Shown here piece by piece: positions 34,668-43,112 of a stretch of 64,000 bases of DNA. Position 1 is the stretch's first letter, and every line of letters begins with the position of its first letter. The position numbers and the translations under genes were made by a program. The stretch spans positions 1 to 64,000 of the forward strand of contig NZ_CABFVH010000028.1 in NCBI RefSeq assembly GCF_902141855.1. Direction: 5' to 3'. Source of the stretch: Methylobacterium dankookense. GTDB taxonomy: Bacteria; Pseudomonadota; Alphaproteobacteria; Rhizobiales; Beijerinckiaceae. The notes under the pieces are model-generated. The model had not been told where the DNA came from. It made no database searches and saw nothing but the letters and a program-made list of their open reading frames with translations.

Positions 34668-34767
34668 TTTGAGGGCGAGCCGGGACCCGCCGGCTCCGTC
34701 ATCGGAGGACGACAGCCACGGGCGCGGGCCTGCCCTGCGCCCGAACATGCACACTGTGAGGCACTTT

Positions 34768-34795
34768 CCCACGGCCTTCGCGCCGTGGGATTTTT
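34768..34795 (+). terminator. Rho-independent terminator after the pilin gene
   Basis: A perfect 8-bp stem (CCCACGGC/GCCGTGGG), CTTCGC loop and five T residues. It lies between the pilin and the convergent glycosyltransferase. Confidence 0.88.
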
Positions 34796-34796
34796 C

Positions 34797-36959
34797 CTAC
34801 AGCCGGTAGTGCGCCGAGATCCGCGAGAGGTTGATGTTATAGTAGGGGTCGGCCCGCAGCAGGGCACCCCAGCGCTCCTGCATCACCGCCGTCTCAGCCT
34901 GGAACCGGGCGCGCTTCTCCGGGGTGTCCTCCGGCCCGCGGCTCTTCGATTCGTGGTGGACGAGCTTGGCGAAGGGCGTCCACAGGACGCGGTAGCCGGC
35001 CGCGCGGATCTTCAGGCAGAGGTCGATGTCGTTGAAGGCGACCTTCAGCGCCGCCGCGTCGAACCCGCCGACCTCCCGGAACACGTCGCTGCGCATGGCG
35101 AGGCAGGCGCCCGTCACCGCCGAGACCTCCTGCACCAGCACCATGCGCGCGAAGTAGCCCGGATCCTCGTCCGGCACGCCGTGGTGGCTGTGTCCGGCCA
35201 CGCCCCCGATGCCGAGCACGACGCCGCCATGCTGGATCGTGCCGTCCGGATAGAGCAGCTTGGCGCCGACGGCCCCGATCTCCGGGCGTACCGCCTGGGA
35301 GACGAGTTCCGTGAGCCAGCCCGGCTCGATCACCTCGATGTCGTTGTTGAGGAACAGGAGGATAGGTCCGCTCGCGGCGGCCGCGCCCCGGTTCGACAGG
35401 TCGGAGAAGTTGAACGAGCCTGGCGCCGCAACCACCCTGAACCGCCGATCGTCCCGGTAGCTCTCGAACAGGGCCCGCGTCTCCGGCTCGCGGCTGTCGT
35501 TGTCCACGACGACGACCTCGATGTCCGGGTAGTCGGTAGCGCCGAACAGCCCGTCGAGGGTGACGCGCAGGAGTTCCGCCCGGTCGCGGGTCGGGATGAT
35601 CACCGATACGCGGGGGGCCGGGTCGGGCAGGGGACGGACGACACGGGTGAAGCCGAAGGGCCCCCGCTCGGCGCGCGCGCCGCGGCGCTCCGCCACCTCG
35701 GAGACAGCCTGGAGGCGTGCCGCCTCGGCGCGGGCGAGCGCCCGGTCCGAGAAGGTGCCCGAGCCGCCCGCGGCCCGCCAATGGTAGAGCACCATCGGGA
35801 TGTGCCGGATGCGGGCGGGATCGAGATTCTCGGTCAGCCGCAGCAGCAGGTCGTGGTCCTGGCTGCCCTCGAAGCCCGGGCGCAGGCCGCCCAGCGCCCG
35901 CACCGCCTCGGTGCGGATCACGGTCAGGTGGTTGATGTAGTTCTGCCCGTAGAGCAGCTCCCGGTCGAAGCCCGACTTGAAATGCGGCTCGAACCGGCGC
36001 CCGCGCCCCTCGATCTTGTCCTCGTCGCTGTAGATCAGAACGAGGCGGGGATCGTCGCGCACGGCGCGGGCGACCTCGTAGAGGGCCTGCTCGGCGAGGG
36101 CGTCGTCGTGGTCGAGGAAGGCGACGTAGGGGCCGCGGGCGAGCGCCAGCGCGTCGTTTGTGGCCCGGGCGATGTGTCCGTTCTCGGGCCGGTGCACGAC
36201 CCGGATCCGCGGGTCCTCGGCCGCGAGCCGGTCCGTGAGCCGGATGATGCGGGCGTCGCGCGAGGCGTCGTCGCACAGGCACAGCTCCCAGTTCGGATAG
36301 AGTTGCGCCTGGAGCGAGCGGATCGCCGCCCGCAGCACCTGCGGCGCCGGATCGTGGACCGGCATCAGCACCGAGATCAGGGGGGCGTCGGGCCAGCCCG
36401 CGACCTCGGTCCGGATTCGGGCGCGGTCGGCCTCGCTGAGGGAGGCGCTGCGGCGGATCCAGCTGCCGTAGCCGCTCTCGCGGCGATGGCGCAGGGCCCG
36501 GTCGAGAAAGGCGCGCCCGCGAACGCGCTTGCCGAGGCTGCGCCAGTAGACGGCGCGGATCGTCAGGCTCGGATCGCGGGCGAGGCCGCGCGCCACCAGC
36601 GCCGGCCGGCCGCGCCGGCGAATCTCGATGCGGGCCAGCGACATCGGCCGCCCGGGCACGAGGCCGGCGATGCGCAGCTCCTTCACGTCCTCGGGCAGGC
36701 GCCCCGTCCAGGCGAACAGGCCTCCGCCGAGCGCCTCCTCGGCAAGCGGCGGCCCGGGACGCTCGGCGGCGCCCGCGACGAGGCTCATCAGGATCCGCGC
36801 GTTGCGCGCGGCGCCGGGATCGTCGGTGAGGAGGATCGTCACCCAGGCCCCGCCGAGCCCGGCCGCGGCGAGATCGAGGCCGAGCCCGTCCGGGCCGCTG
36901 CGGACGGGGAGGGCGCGGGCGGCCCCGAGCCCCCCGGAGAGGATCGCGGAGATCGCCAC
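34797..36959 (-). CDS. Two-domain family 2 glycosyltransferase
   Basis: 720 residues. An N-terminal region of about 190 residues has no clear match. The first GT-A domain starts at about 195 (LISVLMPVHDP; DHDD metal-binding site near 284). The second starts at about 450 (VSVIIPTRDRAELL, with FLNNDIEVI as its DxD-like site). Tandem GT2 proteins of this kind usually build surface polysaccharide or O-antigen. GTG 36959 is chosen, 2 bp after the stop of the upstream gene; the much longer open frame beyond is the antisense-like shadow of that gene. No signal peptide or TM helices, so it acts in the cytoplasm or at the membrane face. Donor and acceptor are unknown. Confidence 0.86.
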   Translation of the reverse strand: MAISAILSGGLGAARALPVRSGPDGLGLDLAAAGLGGAWVTILLTDDPGAARNARILMSLVAGAAERPGPPLAEEALGGGLFAWTGRLPEDVKELRIAGLVPGRPMSLARIEIRRRGRPALVARGLARDPSLTIRAVYWRSLGKRVRGRAFLDRALRHRRESGYGSWIRRSASLSEADRARIRTEVAGWPDAPLISVLMPVHDPAPQVLRAAIRSLQAQLYPNWELCLCDDASRDARIIRLTDRLAAEDPRIRVVHRPENGHIARATNDALALARGPYVAFLDHDDALAEQALYEVARAVRDDPRLVLIYSDEDKIEGRGRRFEPHFKSGFDRELLYGQNYINHLTVIRTEAVRALGGLRPGFEGSQDHDLLLRLTENLDPARIRHIPMVLYHWRAAGGSGTFSDRALARAEAARLQAVSEVAERRGARAERGPFGFTRVVRPLPDPAPRVSVIIPTRDRAELLRVTLDGLFGATDYPDIEVVVVDNDSREPETRALFESYRDDRRFRVVAAPGSFNFSDLSNRGAAAASGPILLFLNNDIEVIEPGWLTELVSQAVRPEIGAVGAKLLYPDGTIQHGGVVLGIGGVAGHSHHGVPDEDPGYFARMVLVQEVSAVTGACLAMRSDVFREVGGFDAAALKVAFNDIDLCLKIRAAGYRVLWTPFAKLVHHESKSRGPEDTPEKRARFQAETAVMQERWGALLRADPYYNINLSRISAHYRL

Positions 36960-36961
36960 GA

Positions 36962-38008
36962 CTAGCCGGCCCAGCCCTTGGCGAGGGAGGCGGTCACCGC
37001 ATCCGCCATGGCGATGTCGAAGACCAGCATGTCCTCGACCCCCCGCACCGTGCGCAGGCGTTCGGCGAGGGCGAGCGCCTCGGCCGGGATCGGCGTCGGG
37101 ATGGGGAGCGGCGCGTTCAGGCCGAGATGGTGGAACAGGGTCGAGGCGAAGGCCTCGAAGTAGCTGCGATGGCCGACGATGCCGACGCGGGCCAGGATCT
37201 CGATGGCGACGATGGAATTGCCGGGGTTCAGCCGGTCGTCCGGCAGGCGCGTGCCGAGCTGGCGCGTCAGCGGATTGTAGAGCAGGTGGTAGGCGGGCTC
37301 CGGCAGCATGCGGAAGTAGCGCTTGAGGCTGCGCATGTCGGTGTAGTCGTAGTCCTGGCTGAACAGGGCCGCCTCGGCGCGGCGACCCAGGCGCCAGGCC
37401 CTGGCCGGGTCGGCGGCGGCCTCGCCCAGGGCCTTCAGCAAGAGCATCCGGGTCGCCATCTCGACATAGGGGTCGTGCACGAGGATCGCGGAGAGCGCGA
37501 GGTCGGGCGTGAAGAAGCCCTCGTAGCGCGGCACCGTGATCGCCCCCGAGACCAGGGCCGAGTCGACGAAGCGGCAGGCCAGCGTGCTCGTCAGGATCTC
37601 GTCCGAGAGGCGCTCGAGGCCGAAATGGCATTGCTGGAAATGGCGGAACAGGGCCGCCTGCAGCACCGTCTCGGGGTGGATGCTCGTGTTGATGAGCACG
37701 AGGCGCTGCTGCACCCGCCCGTCCCGCGGGGCGCGGCTGTAGACGAGGACGTTGGTGTCGGCGTCATAGAGGTCGAGCCGCGGCAGGCCGGCGAGGCCCG
37801 GCACCTCCGCATCGGTGAGCTGGAAGGTGCATTGCCCGGTCGAGTGCCAGCCGTTCTCCTTGAAGGTGACGTCGGTGAGCTGGGCCGGCACCTCGGCGAC
37901 GCGCCGGCCATCGACCGAGACGACGACCCGGCTCACCGCGAGCGGATTGTCGGGCACGATCCATCCGCGGATCATGTCGCCCTGGTCGAGATCGATGAAG
38001 AAACGCAT
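36962..38008 (-). CDS. Unknown protein coupled to a glycosyltransferase
   Basis: 348 residues. I do not recognise the family as a whole. The first 100 residues (MRFFIDLDQGDMIRGWIVPD, then SRVVVSVDGR, VPAQL, GWHSTGQCTFQL) resemble a small beta-sandwich found at the ends of some bacterial glycosyltransferases and sulfotransferases, so a carbohydrate-related accessory domain is a guess. The rest is mostly helical with no membrane segment. ATG 38008 follows GACGGGGAC and begins the conserved-looking part; codons upstream to 38182 are open but not convincing. It ends 2 bp before the glycosyltransferase start, so the two are surely coexpressed and probably act together. Confidence 0.65.
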   Translation of the reverse strand: MRFFIDLDQGDMIRGWIVPDNPLAVSRVVVSVDGRRVAEVPAQLTDVTFKENGWHSTGQCTFQLTDAEVPGLAGLPRLDLYDADTNVLVYSRAPRDGRVQQRLVLINTSIHPETVLQAALFRHFQQCHFGLERLSDEILTSTLACRFVDSALVSGAITVPRYEGFFTPDLALSAILVHDPYVEMATRMLLLKALGEAAADPARAWRLGRRAEAALFSQDYDYTDMRSLKRYFRMLPEPAYHLLYNPLTRQLGTRLPDDRLNPGNSIVAIEILARVGIVGHRSYFEAFASTLFHHLGLNAPLPIPTPIPAEALALAERLRTVRGVEDMLVFDIAMADAVTASLAKGWAG

Positions 38009-38255
38009 GTCCCCGTCGCTGAGGCGTTCGTCCGGAGCCGCGATCCTTCGCGGCCCATGAGTGCCCTCCGCCGAAACGGACGTTGGTCCGTCGTGAATGA
38101 GCGCGTCGAAACAATGGCCTGGAGCCGCACCCGGCCGCAACGCCACCGGCTGCGGCTCCAGAGATCCTTGAGGCCGGCCCATAGCGCATTTCGTGCGCGC
38201 ATGCAGCGGCGACGAGGGGAGCGGCCCGCACCCTCAGATCATTGCAGCAACCCGC

Positions 38256-38284
38256 TTGCGCCCCCGCCCGACAGCGGCTATAGC
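38256..38284 (+). promoter_or_regulatory. Probable promoter of tRNA-Val
   Basis: TTGCGC (38256-38261) and TATAGC (38279-38284) are exactly 17 bp apart and lie about 30 bp upstream of the tRNA 5' end, a typical layout for a tRNA transcript. Confidence 0.6.
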
Positions 38285-38314
38285 CGCGCCACACCGGAGC
38301 TGCGGCTCTGGCCC

Positions 38315-38389
38315 GGGCGCGTAGCTCAGCGGGAGAGCACTACCTTGACATGGTAGGGGTCACAGGTTCGATCCCTGTCGCGCCCACCA
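38315..38389 (+). tRNA. trnV: tRNA-Val (anticodon GAC)
   Basis: The acceptor stem GGGCGCG pairs with CGCGCCC, with discriminator A and an encoded CCA. The D-arm is TAGCTCAGCGGGAGAGCA. The anticodon arm is CTACC-TTGACAT-GGTAG with GAC. The T-arm has GGTTCGATCCC. It is followed by a terminator and stands alone. Confidence 0.97.
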
Positions 38390-38420
38390 TCCTAAGCTTC
38401 TGCTAGGATTGGTGATTTCG

Positions 38421-38448
38421 AGGCCCCGGCAACGGGGCCTTTCTCGTT
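38421..38448 (+). terminator. Terminator of tRNA-Val
   Basis: A perfect 8-bp stem (38421-38428 with 38433-38440), GCAA loop and a TTTCTCGTTTC tail. Confidence 0.8.
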
Positions 38449-38560
38449 TCCGATCATGATTTTTCGCTCAGGCCAGGCCTGCCGGGCGAGGCTCGCAAGT
38501 GCAGCCGGCCGCAGCGATGCGCGGGGCGTCCCGTGCCGGGGGAACGGCTGTCCGCAGGGC

Positions 38561-38666
38561 CTAGAGCCGTTCCCGATCGCGTTGCAATCAGGAACGGCTC
38601 TAAGCTCTTGTTGTGACGCGCTCTCTTGCGCCGAACCGGTGTCCACTTCGGCGGAGAGCGCTCTAG
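38561..38666. repeat. 106-bp dispersed repeat bounded by CTAGAG/CTCTAG, full copy 1
   Basis: The left part is a hairpin: 38562-38573 and 38591-38602 are exact reverse complements around a 17-nt loop. The right part holds GAACCGGTGTCCACTTCGGC and ends CTCTAG. The element starts CTAGAG and ends CTCTAG, giving it short terminal inverted repeats. A diverged copy lies at 63439-63538 and a partial inverted one at 541-572. The CCGGT-CCACTTC core is familiar from intergenic repeats in Hyphomicrobiales genomes. It supplies the stop codon of the adjacent GntR gene. Confidence 0.7.
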
Positions 38667-39376
38667 TCGGACCCTGCCTCCACCAGCCGCATGGCGCTCG
38701 CTCCCTGTCCGGCCGAGTCGGCGAGAGCGTCGCGGGCGATCTTAACGGTCACGCCCATCACGTGGCGCCGCAGCAGGCGCGACAGGCGGCTGGCATTGCG
38801 GGCCGCGAGCGCTTCCATGATCTGCTGGTGATCCGAGACGGCCGCCCGCCAGTTCTCGGCGCTCTTGCGCGCCACGAAGCGGAAGGCGCGGGTGCGCAAC
38901 AGGATCTGCATGTAGGTGGATTGCAGCGTCGCGTTGCCGGCGGCGGCCACGAGCGTCTCGTGGAAGCTGCGGTTCGCCTGCAGGTAGGTCGGCTCGTCGC
39001 CGGCCTCGTAGGCGTCCATCATACGGTCGTGGATCGCGCGCAGCTGCCCGATCTCCGCGTCGCTCGCGCGCCGGCAGACCAGCTCGCCGGCGAGCGCTTC
39101 GAGCGCGCCCATGACGGGGAACAGCTCGTCGATCTCCTCCGGGCTCACCCGGGCCACGATGGCGCCGCGCCGCGGCAGGAGCTGCAGCATGCCCTCCGCG
39201 GCCAGCACCTTCAGGGCCTCACGCAGGGGCGTGCGCGAGACCCCGAACCGCTGGCAGAGCTCCTGCTCGGGCACCTTGTCGCCGGGGCGCAGGGTGCCGG
39301 CCACCACCATCTCGCGGATGCCGGCAACGAGCGCGTCGTGGAGGTTGTAGCGGAAGAGCGCGGTCGAGGTGGTCAT
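38663..39376 (-). CDS. GntR-family regulator, FadR subfamily (FCD domain)
   Basis: 237 residues. The N-terminal winged helix (about 10-75) has KVPEQELCQRFGVSRTPLRE followed by ALKVLAAEGMLQLLPRRGA, the standard GntR DNA-binding signature. The rest is the all-helical FCD effector domain, with Arg/Asp/His positions typical of metal-dependent organic-acid sensing (ANRSFHETLVAAAGN; SDHQQIMEALAARN; LRRHVMG). Members repress catabolic genes until an acid or acyl ligand binds. It lies downstream of, and on the same strand as, an MFS carrier, and the promoter regions of both MFS genes carry a shared palindrome. Its TAG stop lies inside a dispersed repeat. Confidence 0.92.
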   Translation of the reverse strand: MTTSTALFRYNLHDALVAGIREMVVAGTLRPGDKVPEQELCQRFGVSRTPLREALKVLAAEGMLQLLPRRGAIVARVSPEEIDELFPVMGALEALAGELVCRRASDAEIGQLRAIHDRMMDAYEAGDEPTYLQANRSFHETLVAAAGNATLQSTYMQILLRTRAFRFVARKSAENWRAAVSDHQQIMEALAARNASRLSRLLRRHVMGVTVKIARDALADSAGQGASAMRLVEAGSD

Positions 39377-39455
39377 CGGGCCAGGCGATGCTTCGGTTCC
39401 GGCAAGTCATAGCAGGGTCCGCGCGCCGTCACAGCGGCGCGCGGGGAGAAGGCGG

Positions 39456-40799
39456 TCAGGTCGCCGCCCGCGAGGCGGCTCCCGCCGGCAGCGACGGCGC
39501 CGGCGCCTTGGCCGATACCGTGACCTCGCCCTTCGGCAGGGCGCGCCAGGCGAGGATCGCGCCGACGAGCAGCAGGGCGATCGAGCCGAGGAAGGGCAGC
39601 GCGTAGCTGCCCGAGAGCTGGGCCACCACGCCGAATGCCAGCGGCGAGACGATGCCGGCGATCGCCGAGCCGGTGTTCATGATCCCGCTGGCCGTGCCGG
39701 CATGCTTGGGCGCGACATCCATGGGAATCGCCCAGATCGGCCCGACGGTCAGTTCGAGGAAGAAGAACGCGCCGCTGAGGCAGACCGCGATCACGCTGAG
39801 ATCGTGCAGGAACAGCACCGGCACGAGGCAGAGCATCGATCCGAGCAGGCTCGTCACGATCACCGTCCGGCGCGCCCGGGCGAGGTCGCCGGTACGGCGG
39901 TAGAGCCGGTCGGCCCAGATGCCGCCGAGCGTGTCGCCGATGACGCCCGCTCCGAACACCCCGAAGGCGAAGAGCGCCGACTTCTTGATGTCGAGACCGT
40001 GCGCCTTGACGAAGTAGCTCGGCAGCCAGGTCACGTAGAGCCACAGGGTCCAGTTGTAGCAGAAATAGACCACCGTCGTCGGCAGCATGCCGCGCAGCAG
40101 CGCGCCCCACGGGGTCGGCTCCGTCGCTGCCGCCACGGGCCCGCGCGACGGCGGCAGCGCCGCCAGCTCCTCCGCGGTGCAGCCCGGATGCGTCTTCGGA
40201 TCGTCCCGGAAGTACAGGCCCCAGACCACGACCCAGCACAGGCTCACCGCGGCGAGCGCGATGAAGGTGCCGCGCCAGCCGAGATAGGCCGCCATCAGCA
40301 CCACCAGCGGCGGCGTCACGGTGTTGGCGAGCCGCGAGCAGGAATGGACGACGCCCTGCGCGTAGCCGCGCTCCGCGGCCGGCACCCAGCGGGTCATCGC
40401 CGTGGTGGCGGCCGGGAAGGTCGCGCCCTCGCCGATGCCGAGGAGCAGGCGCGCCAGCACCAGGGAGAGGAGACCGCCGACATAGCCCGTGAGCAGCGTG
40501 CCGATGGTCCAGACGATCCCGCAGGCGACGAGCGTGCGGCGCGCGCCGAGCCGGTCGGCGGTCAATCCCCCGAGGATCTGGAACAGGGCGTAGGTGTAGC
40601 CGAAGGCCGAGAGGGCGAAGCCGAGCTGGATGGTGTCGAGATGCAGGTCCGCCGCCATCAGGGGCGCCAGCGTCGAGAGGTTCACCCGGTCCACGTAGGT
40701 GATGAAATAGACGAGGCAGAGCAGCGCGAAGACGCGCCCGCGCGTCGTGGTCATCGTCGTTCGGAGTGCGCGGGCGAAGCCGCCGGATCCCAGGCCCAT
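39456..40799 (-). CDS. MFS carrier, anion:cation symporter (ACS) family
   Basis: 447 residues with 12 predicted TM helices. ALLCLVYFITYVDRVNLSTL is the ACS-type TM1 with the YxDR motif; GGLTADRLGARRTLVACG is the loop 2-3 signature. The family imports organic anions such as aldarates, tartrate, phthalate or 4-hydroxyphenylacetate together with protons. ATG 40799 follows GGGAGAA at good spacing; an ATG at 40754 is a possible shorter start. It is divergent from the CaiB-type gene and has a paralogue at 43879. Three copies of a palindromic site lie in the shared promoter region. Confidence 0.9.
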   Translation of the reverse strand: MGLGSGGFARALRTTMTTTRGRVFALLCLVYFITYVDRVNLSTLAPLMAADLHLDTIQLGFALSAFGYTYALFQILGGLTADRLGARRTLVACGIVWTIGTLLTGYVGGLLSLVLARLLLGIGEGATFPAATTAMTRWVPAAERGYAQGVVHSCSRLANTVTPPLVVLMAAYLGWRGTFIALAAVSLCWVVVWGLYFRDDPKTHPGCTAEELAALPPSRGPVAAATEPTPWGALLRGMLPTTVVYFCYNWTLWLYVTWLPSYFVKAHGLDIKKSALFAFGVFGAGVIGDTLGGIWADRLYRRTGDLARARRTVIVTSLLGSMLCLVPVLFLHDLSVIAVCLSGAFFFLELTVGPIWAIPMDVAPKHAGTASGIMNTGSAIAGIVSPLAFGVVAQLSGSYALPFLGSIALLLVGAILAWRALPKGEVTVSAKAPAPSLPAGAASRAAT

Positions 40800-40898
40800 C
40801 GGGCATTTCTCCCTCATCAAGCAGTTTTCTGCCGGAAGTTGCATATCGTCGTATGCCTGCCGCGAAACTGCGCGGCTTCCGACGCGTCCGCAAGGCGC

Positions 40899-40980
40899 AT
40901 TCTGCATGCAGAACGCAATTTTTTGCATGCAGAGCGGACAGATGTTGCGTTGGCCAAAAAGCGCTTTATGCATGCAGAAT
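40899..40980. promoter_or_regulatory. Three palindromic operator candidates between MFS and CaiB genes
   Basis: 16-bp sites fitting ATTnTGnATnCAnAAT lie at 40899-40914, 40920-40935 and 40965-40980. The first has a perfect 14-bp palindromic core (TTCTGCATGCAGAA). Centres are 21 and 45 bp apart. This is the size and symmetry expected for a GntR/FadR-type dimer, and a GntR gene is adjacent. A fourth copy precedes the second MFS gene. Confidence 0.75.
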
Positions 40981-41025
40981 GCGAATGCGACGCCCTCGAG
41001 GTGTGCGAGCTGAGGAGACGGCCAG

Positions 41026-42291
41026 ATGGACACTCACCGACATGGCGCTCGGCCGGATCCGGCTACGGAGGCAGGCGGCGGCCCGGCTGCACAACGCCCG
41101 CTGCCCCTCGCGGGCCTGCGCGTCCTCGACGTGACGCAGGTGATGGCGGGGCCGTTCTGCAGCATGCTGCTCGCCGATCTCGGCGCGGACGTGATCAAGA
41201 TCGAGCCGCCGGGCACGGGCGACCAGACCCGCGGCGCCATGGGGTTCAAGATGAAGGGGCCCGACAGCATGGGCTTCCTGAACATGAACCGGAACAAGCG
41301 CAGCATCGCGATCAACCTGAAGAGCGAGGCCGGACGCGCGCTGTTCATGAAGCTCGTGGCCACAGCCGACATCCTGGTCGAGAACTACCGGCCGGGCGTG
41401 ATGAAGAAGCTCGGCCTTGGATACGAGGTGCTGCGCGAACACAACCCGAAGTTGATCTACGCCAGCATCTCGGGCTTCGGGCAGTCGGGTCCCTGGGCCA
41501 TGCGGCCCGGCTACGACCTGATGGCCCAGGCCATGTCGGGGGTGATGAGCGTGACCGGCCATCCCGGCGGCCCGCCCGTGAAGGCGGGCGTTCCCGTGGC
41601 CGATATCGGCTGCGCCCTGTTCACCATCTACGGCATCCTCAGCGCCTATATCGGCCGCCAGACGAGCGGCGAGGGGCAGTATATCGACGCCTCCCTGTTC
41701 GACTCGGCGCTCGCTTTCTCGATCTGGGATATCTCCGAATACTGGGGCACCGGCCGGATTCCGGAGCCGCTCGGCACCGCAAACCGGATGAGCGCGCCCT
41801 ACCAGGCCGTGCGCGCCTCCGACGGCTATTTCGTGATGGGCGCGACCAACCAGAAACTCTGGCGCCTGCTCTGCGATGTCCTGGCCCGACCCGATCTCGT
41901 CGAAGATCCGCGCTTCCTCGACATCCCGGCGCGGCTCGCTAATCGCGAGGTGATGATCGAGGAACTGGAGAAGAGCTTCGCCGCCAAGACCGCGGAGGAA
42001 TGGGTTACGCTCATGCTCGATGTCGGCATACCGGCAGGCCGGATGAACACCTACCCCGAGGCCTTCGAGAGCGAGCACGGCCAACACCGGCGGATGCGGA
42101 TCGAGGTTCCGCATCCGATCGAGGGCAGCGTGCCCAATATCGGCTTCCCGGTGAAGTTCTCGGAGACGCCGCCGCGGACCCGCATGCACGCTCCCCTGCT
42201 GGGCGAGCACACCGACGCGCTGCTGGCGGAGCTCGGCATGGGCGAGGACGAAGTCGAGACTTTGCGCCAGGGGGGCGCGTTCGCGCCGTGA
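41026..42291 (+). CDS. CaiB/BaiF-type family III CoA transferase
   Basis: 421 residues. Family III enzymes move CoA between carboxylic acids through a mixed anhydride on an aspartate. Seen: VLDVTQVMAGPFCSMLLADL with ADVIKIEPPGTGDQTR at the start, NMNRNKRSIAINLKSE, ENYRPGVMKKLG, and RPGYDLMAQAMSGVM with the catalytic Asp (near residue 163). The C-terminal swapped domain ends in LGEHTDALLAELGM. GAGGAGACGGCCAG precedes ATG 41026. It is translationally coupled to the next gene (GTGA overlap). The pair would activate an acid to its CoA ester and then process it. The acid is unknown; an anionic one is suggested by the two ACS carriers. Confidence 0.9.
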   Translation: MDTHRHGARPDPATEAGGGPAAQRPLPLAGLRVLDVTQVMAGPFCSMLLADLGADVIKIEPPGTGDQTRGAMGFKMKGPDSMGFLNMNRNKRSIAINLKSEAGRALFMKLVATADILVENYRPGVMKKLGLGYEVLREHNPKLIYASISGFGQSGPWAMRPGYDLMAQAMSGVMSVTGHPGGPPVKAGVPVADIGCALFTIYGILSAYIGRQTSGEGQYIDASLFDSALAFSIWDISEYWGTGRIPEPLGTANRMSAPYQAVRASDGYFVMGATNQKLWRLLCDVLARPDLVEDPRFLDIPARLANREVMIEELEKSFAAKTAEEWVTLMLDVGIPAGRMNTYPEAFESEHGQHRRMRIEVPHPIEGSVPNIGFPVKFSETPPRTRMHAPLLGEHTDALLAELGMGEDEVETLRQGGAFAP

Positions 42292-43073
42292 GCGGGGCCG
42301 AGCGGGAGGGCGCGGTCCGCTACCGCGCCGAGGGCGGGATCGCCCATCTCACCTTCGACCGGCCGGCCGCGCGCAACGCCATGACCTGGCGCATGTACGA
42401 GGAACTGGCCGATTGCCTCGCCCGGATCACGGCGGATCCCGAGATCCGCGTCGCCGTCCTGCGGGGCGCGGGCGGCAAGGCATTCGTGGCCGGGACCGAT
42501 ATCGAGCAGTTCGTCGGCTTCACCGGCGAGGACGGCGTCGCCTACGAGGCGCGGATCGATGCCTATGTCGAGGCGCTGGAGCGCGTGCGCGTGCCCACGA
42601 TCGCGGTGGTCGAGGGGCTCGCGGTCGGCGGCGGTCTCGCCATCGCGAATGCCTGCGACCTGCGCGTCGCGACGCCGGGCGCCCGCTTCGGCGTGCCCAT
42701 CGCCCGGACGCTCGGCAATTGCCTGTCGCCGGCCAACCTGCGCCGCCTCACCGCGACGCTCGGGCTGCCGACCGTGAAGCGCATGATGCTGCTGGCCGAG
42801 ATGCCCGAGGCCGAGACCCTGGCGCCGCTCGGCTATCTCGCCGCGATCGCTCCGGCGGAGACCCTCGACGCGACGGTCGCGCGACTGTGTGACCGCCTGC
42901 TCGGCCACGCACCCGTGACGATGCGCGTGACCCGTGAGATGCTGAACGCGCTCGCGGTCGATCCGGAGGCCGACGGCAGCGCCGGCATCCGGGCCTGCTA
43001 CGGCAGCCGGGATTTCCGGGAGGGCGTCAGCGCCTTCCTGGAGAAGCGCCCGGCCGCCTGGTCGGGGACCTGA
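42288..43073 (+). CDS. Enoyl-CoA hydratase/isomerase (crotonase) family protein, atypical active site
   Basis: 261 residues, the usual length. The crotonase fold is clear: GIAHLTFDRPAARNAM at the start, GGKAFVAGTDIEQFVGF (first oxyanion-hole segment, about 65-80) and VEGLAVGGGLAIANACDLRVA (second segment, about 108-130). The catalytic glutamates of true hydratases are not where expected: the GGG is followed by LAIA instead of CELA, and the later segment reads FGVPIARTLGNCLSPAN without an acid. It may be an isomerase, racemase or dehydratase using other residues. The GTG start overlaps the CoA-transferase stop, so the two enzymes act in sequence. Confidence 0.87.
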   Translation: MSGAEREGAVRYRAEGGIAHLTFDRPAARNAMTWRMYEELADCLARITADPEIRVAVLRGAGGKAFVAGTDIEQFVGFTGEDGVAYEARIDAYVEALERVRVPTIAVVEGLAVGGGLAIANACDLRVATPGARFGVPIARTLGNCLSPANLRRLTATLGLPTVKRMMLLAEMPEAETLAPLGYLAAIAPAETLDATVARLCDRLLGHAPVTMRVTREMLNALAVDPEADGSAGIRACYGSRDFREGVSAFLEKRPAAWSGT

Positions 43074-43112
43074 CGCGGGCCCAGCCGAGTCCTTCCACCT
43101 TCGGAACCGCCG

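Noticed and set aside
36962..37631. N-terminal extension of the two-domain glycosyltransferase (minus strand)
   Set aside because: The extra 220 codons are the shifted-frame shadow of the upstream gene 36962-38008. The proline/arginine-rich translation lacks structure, and GTG 36959 gives a natural start.
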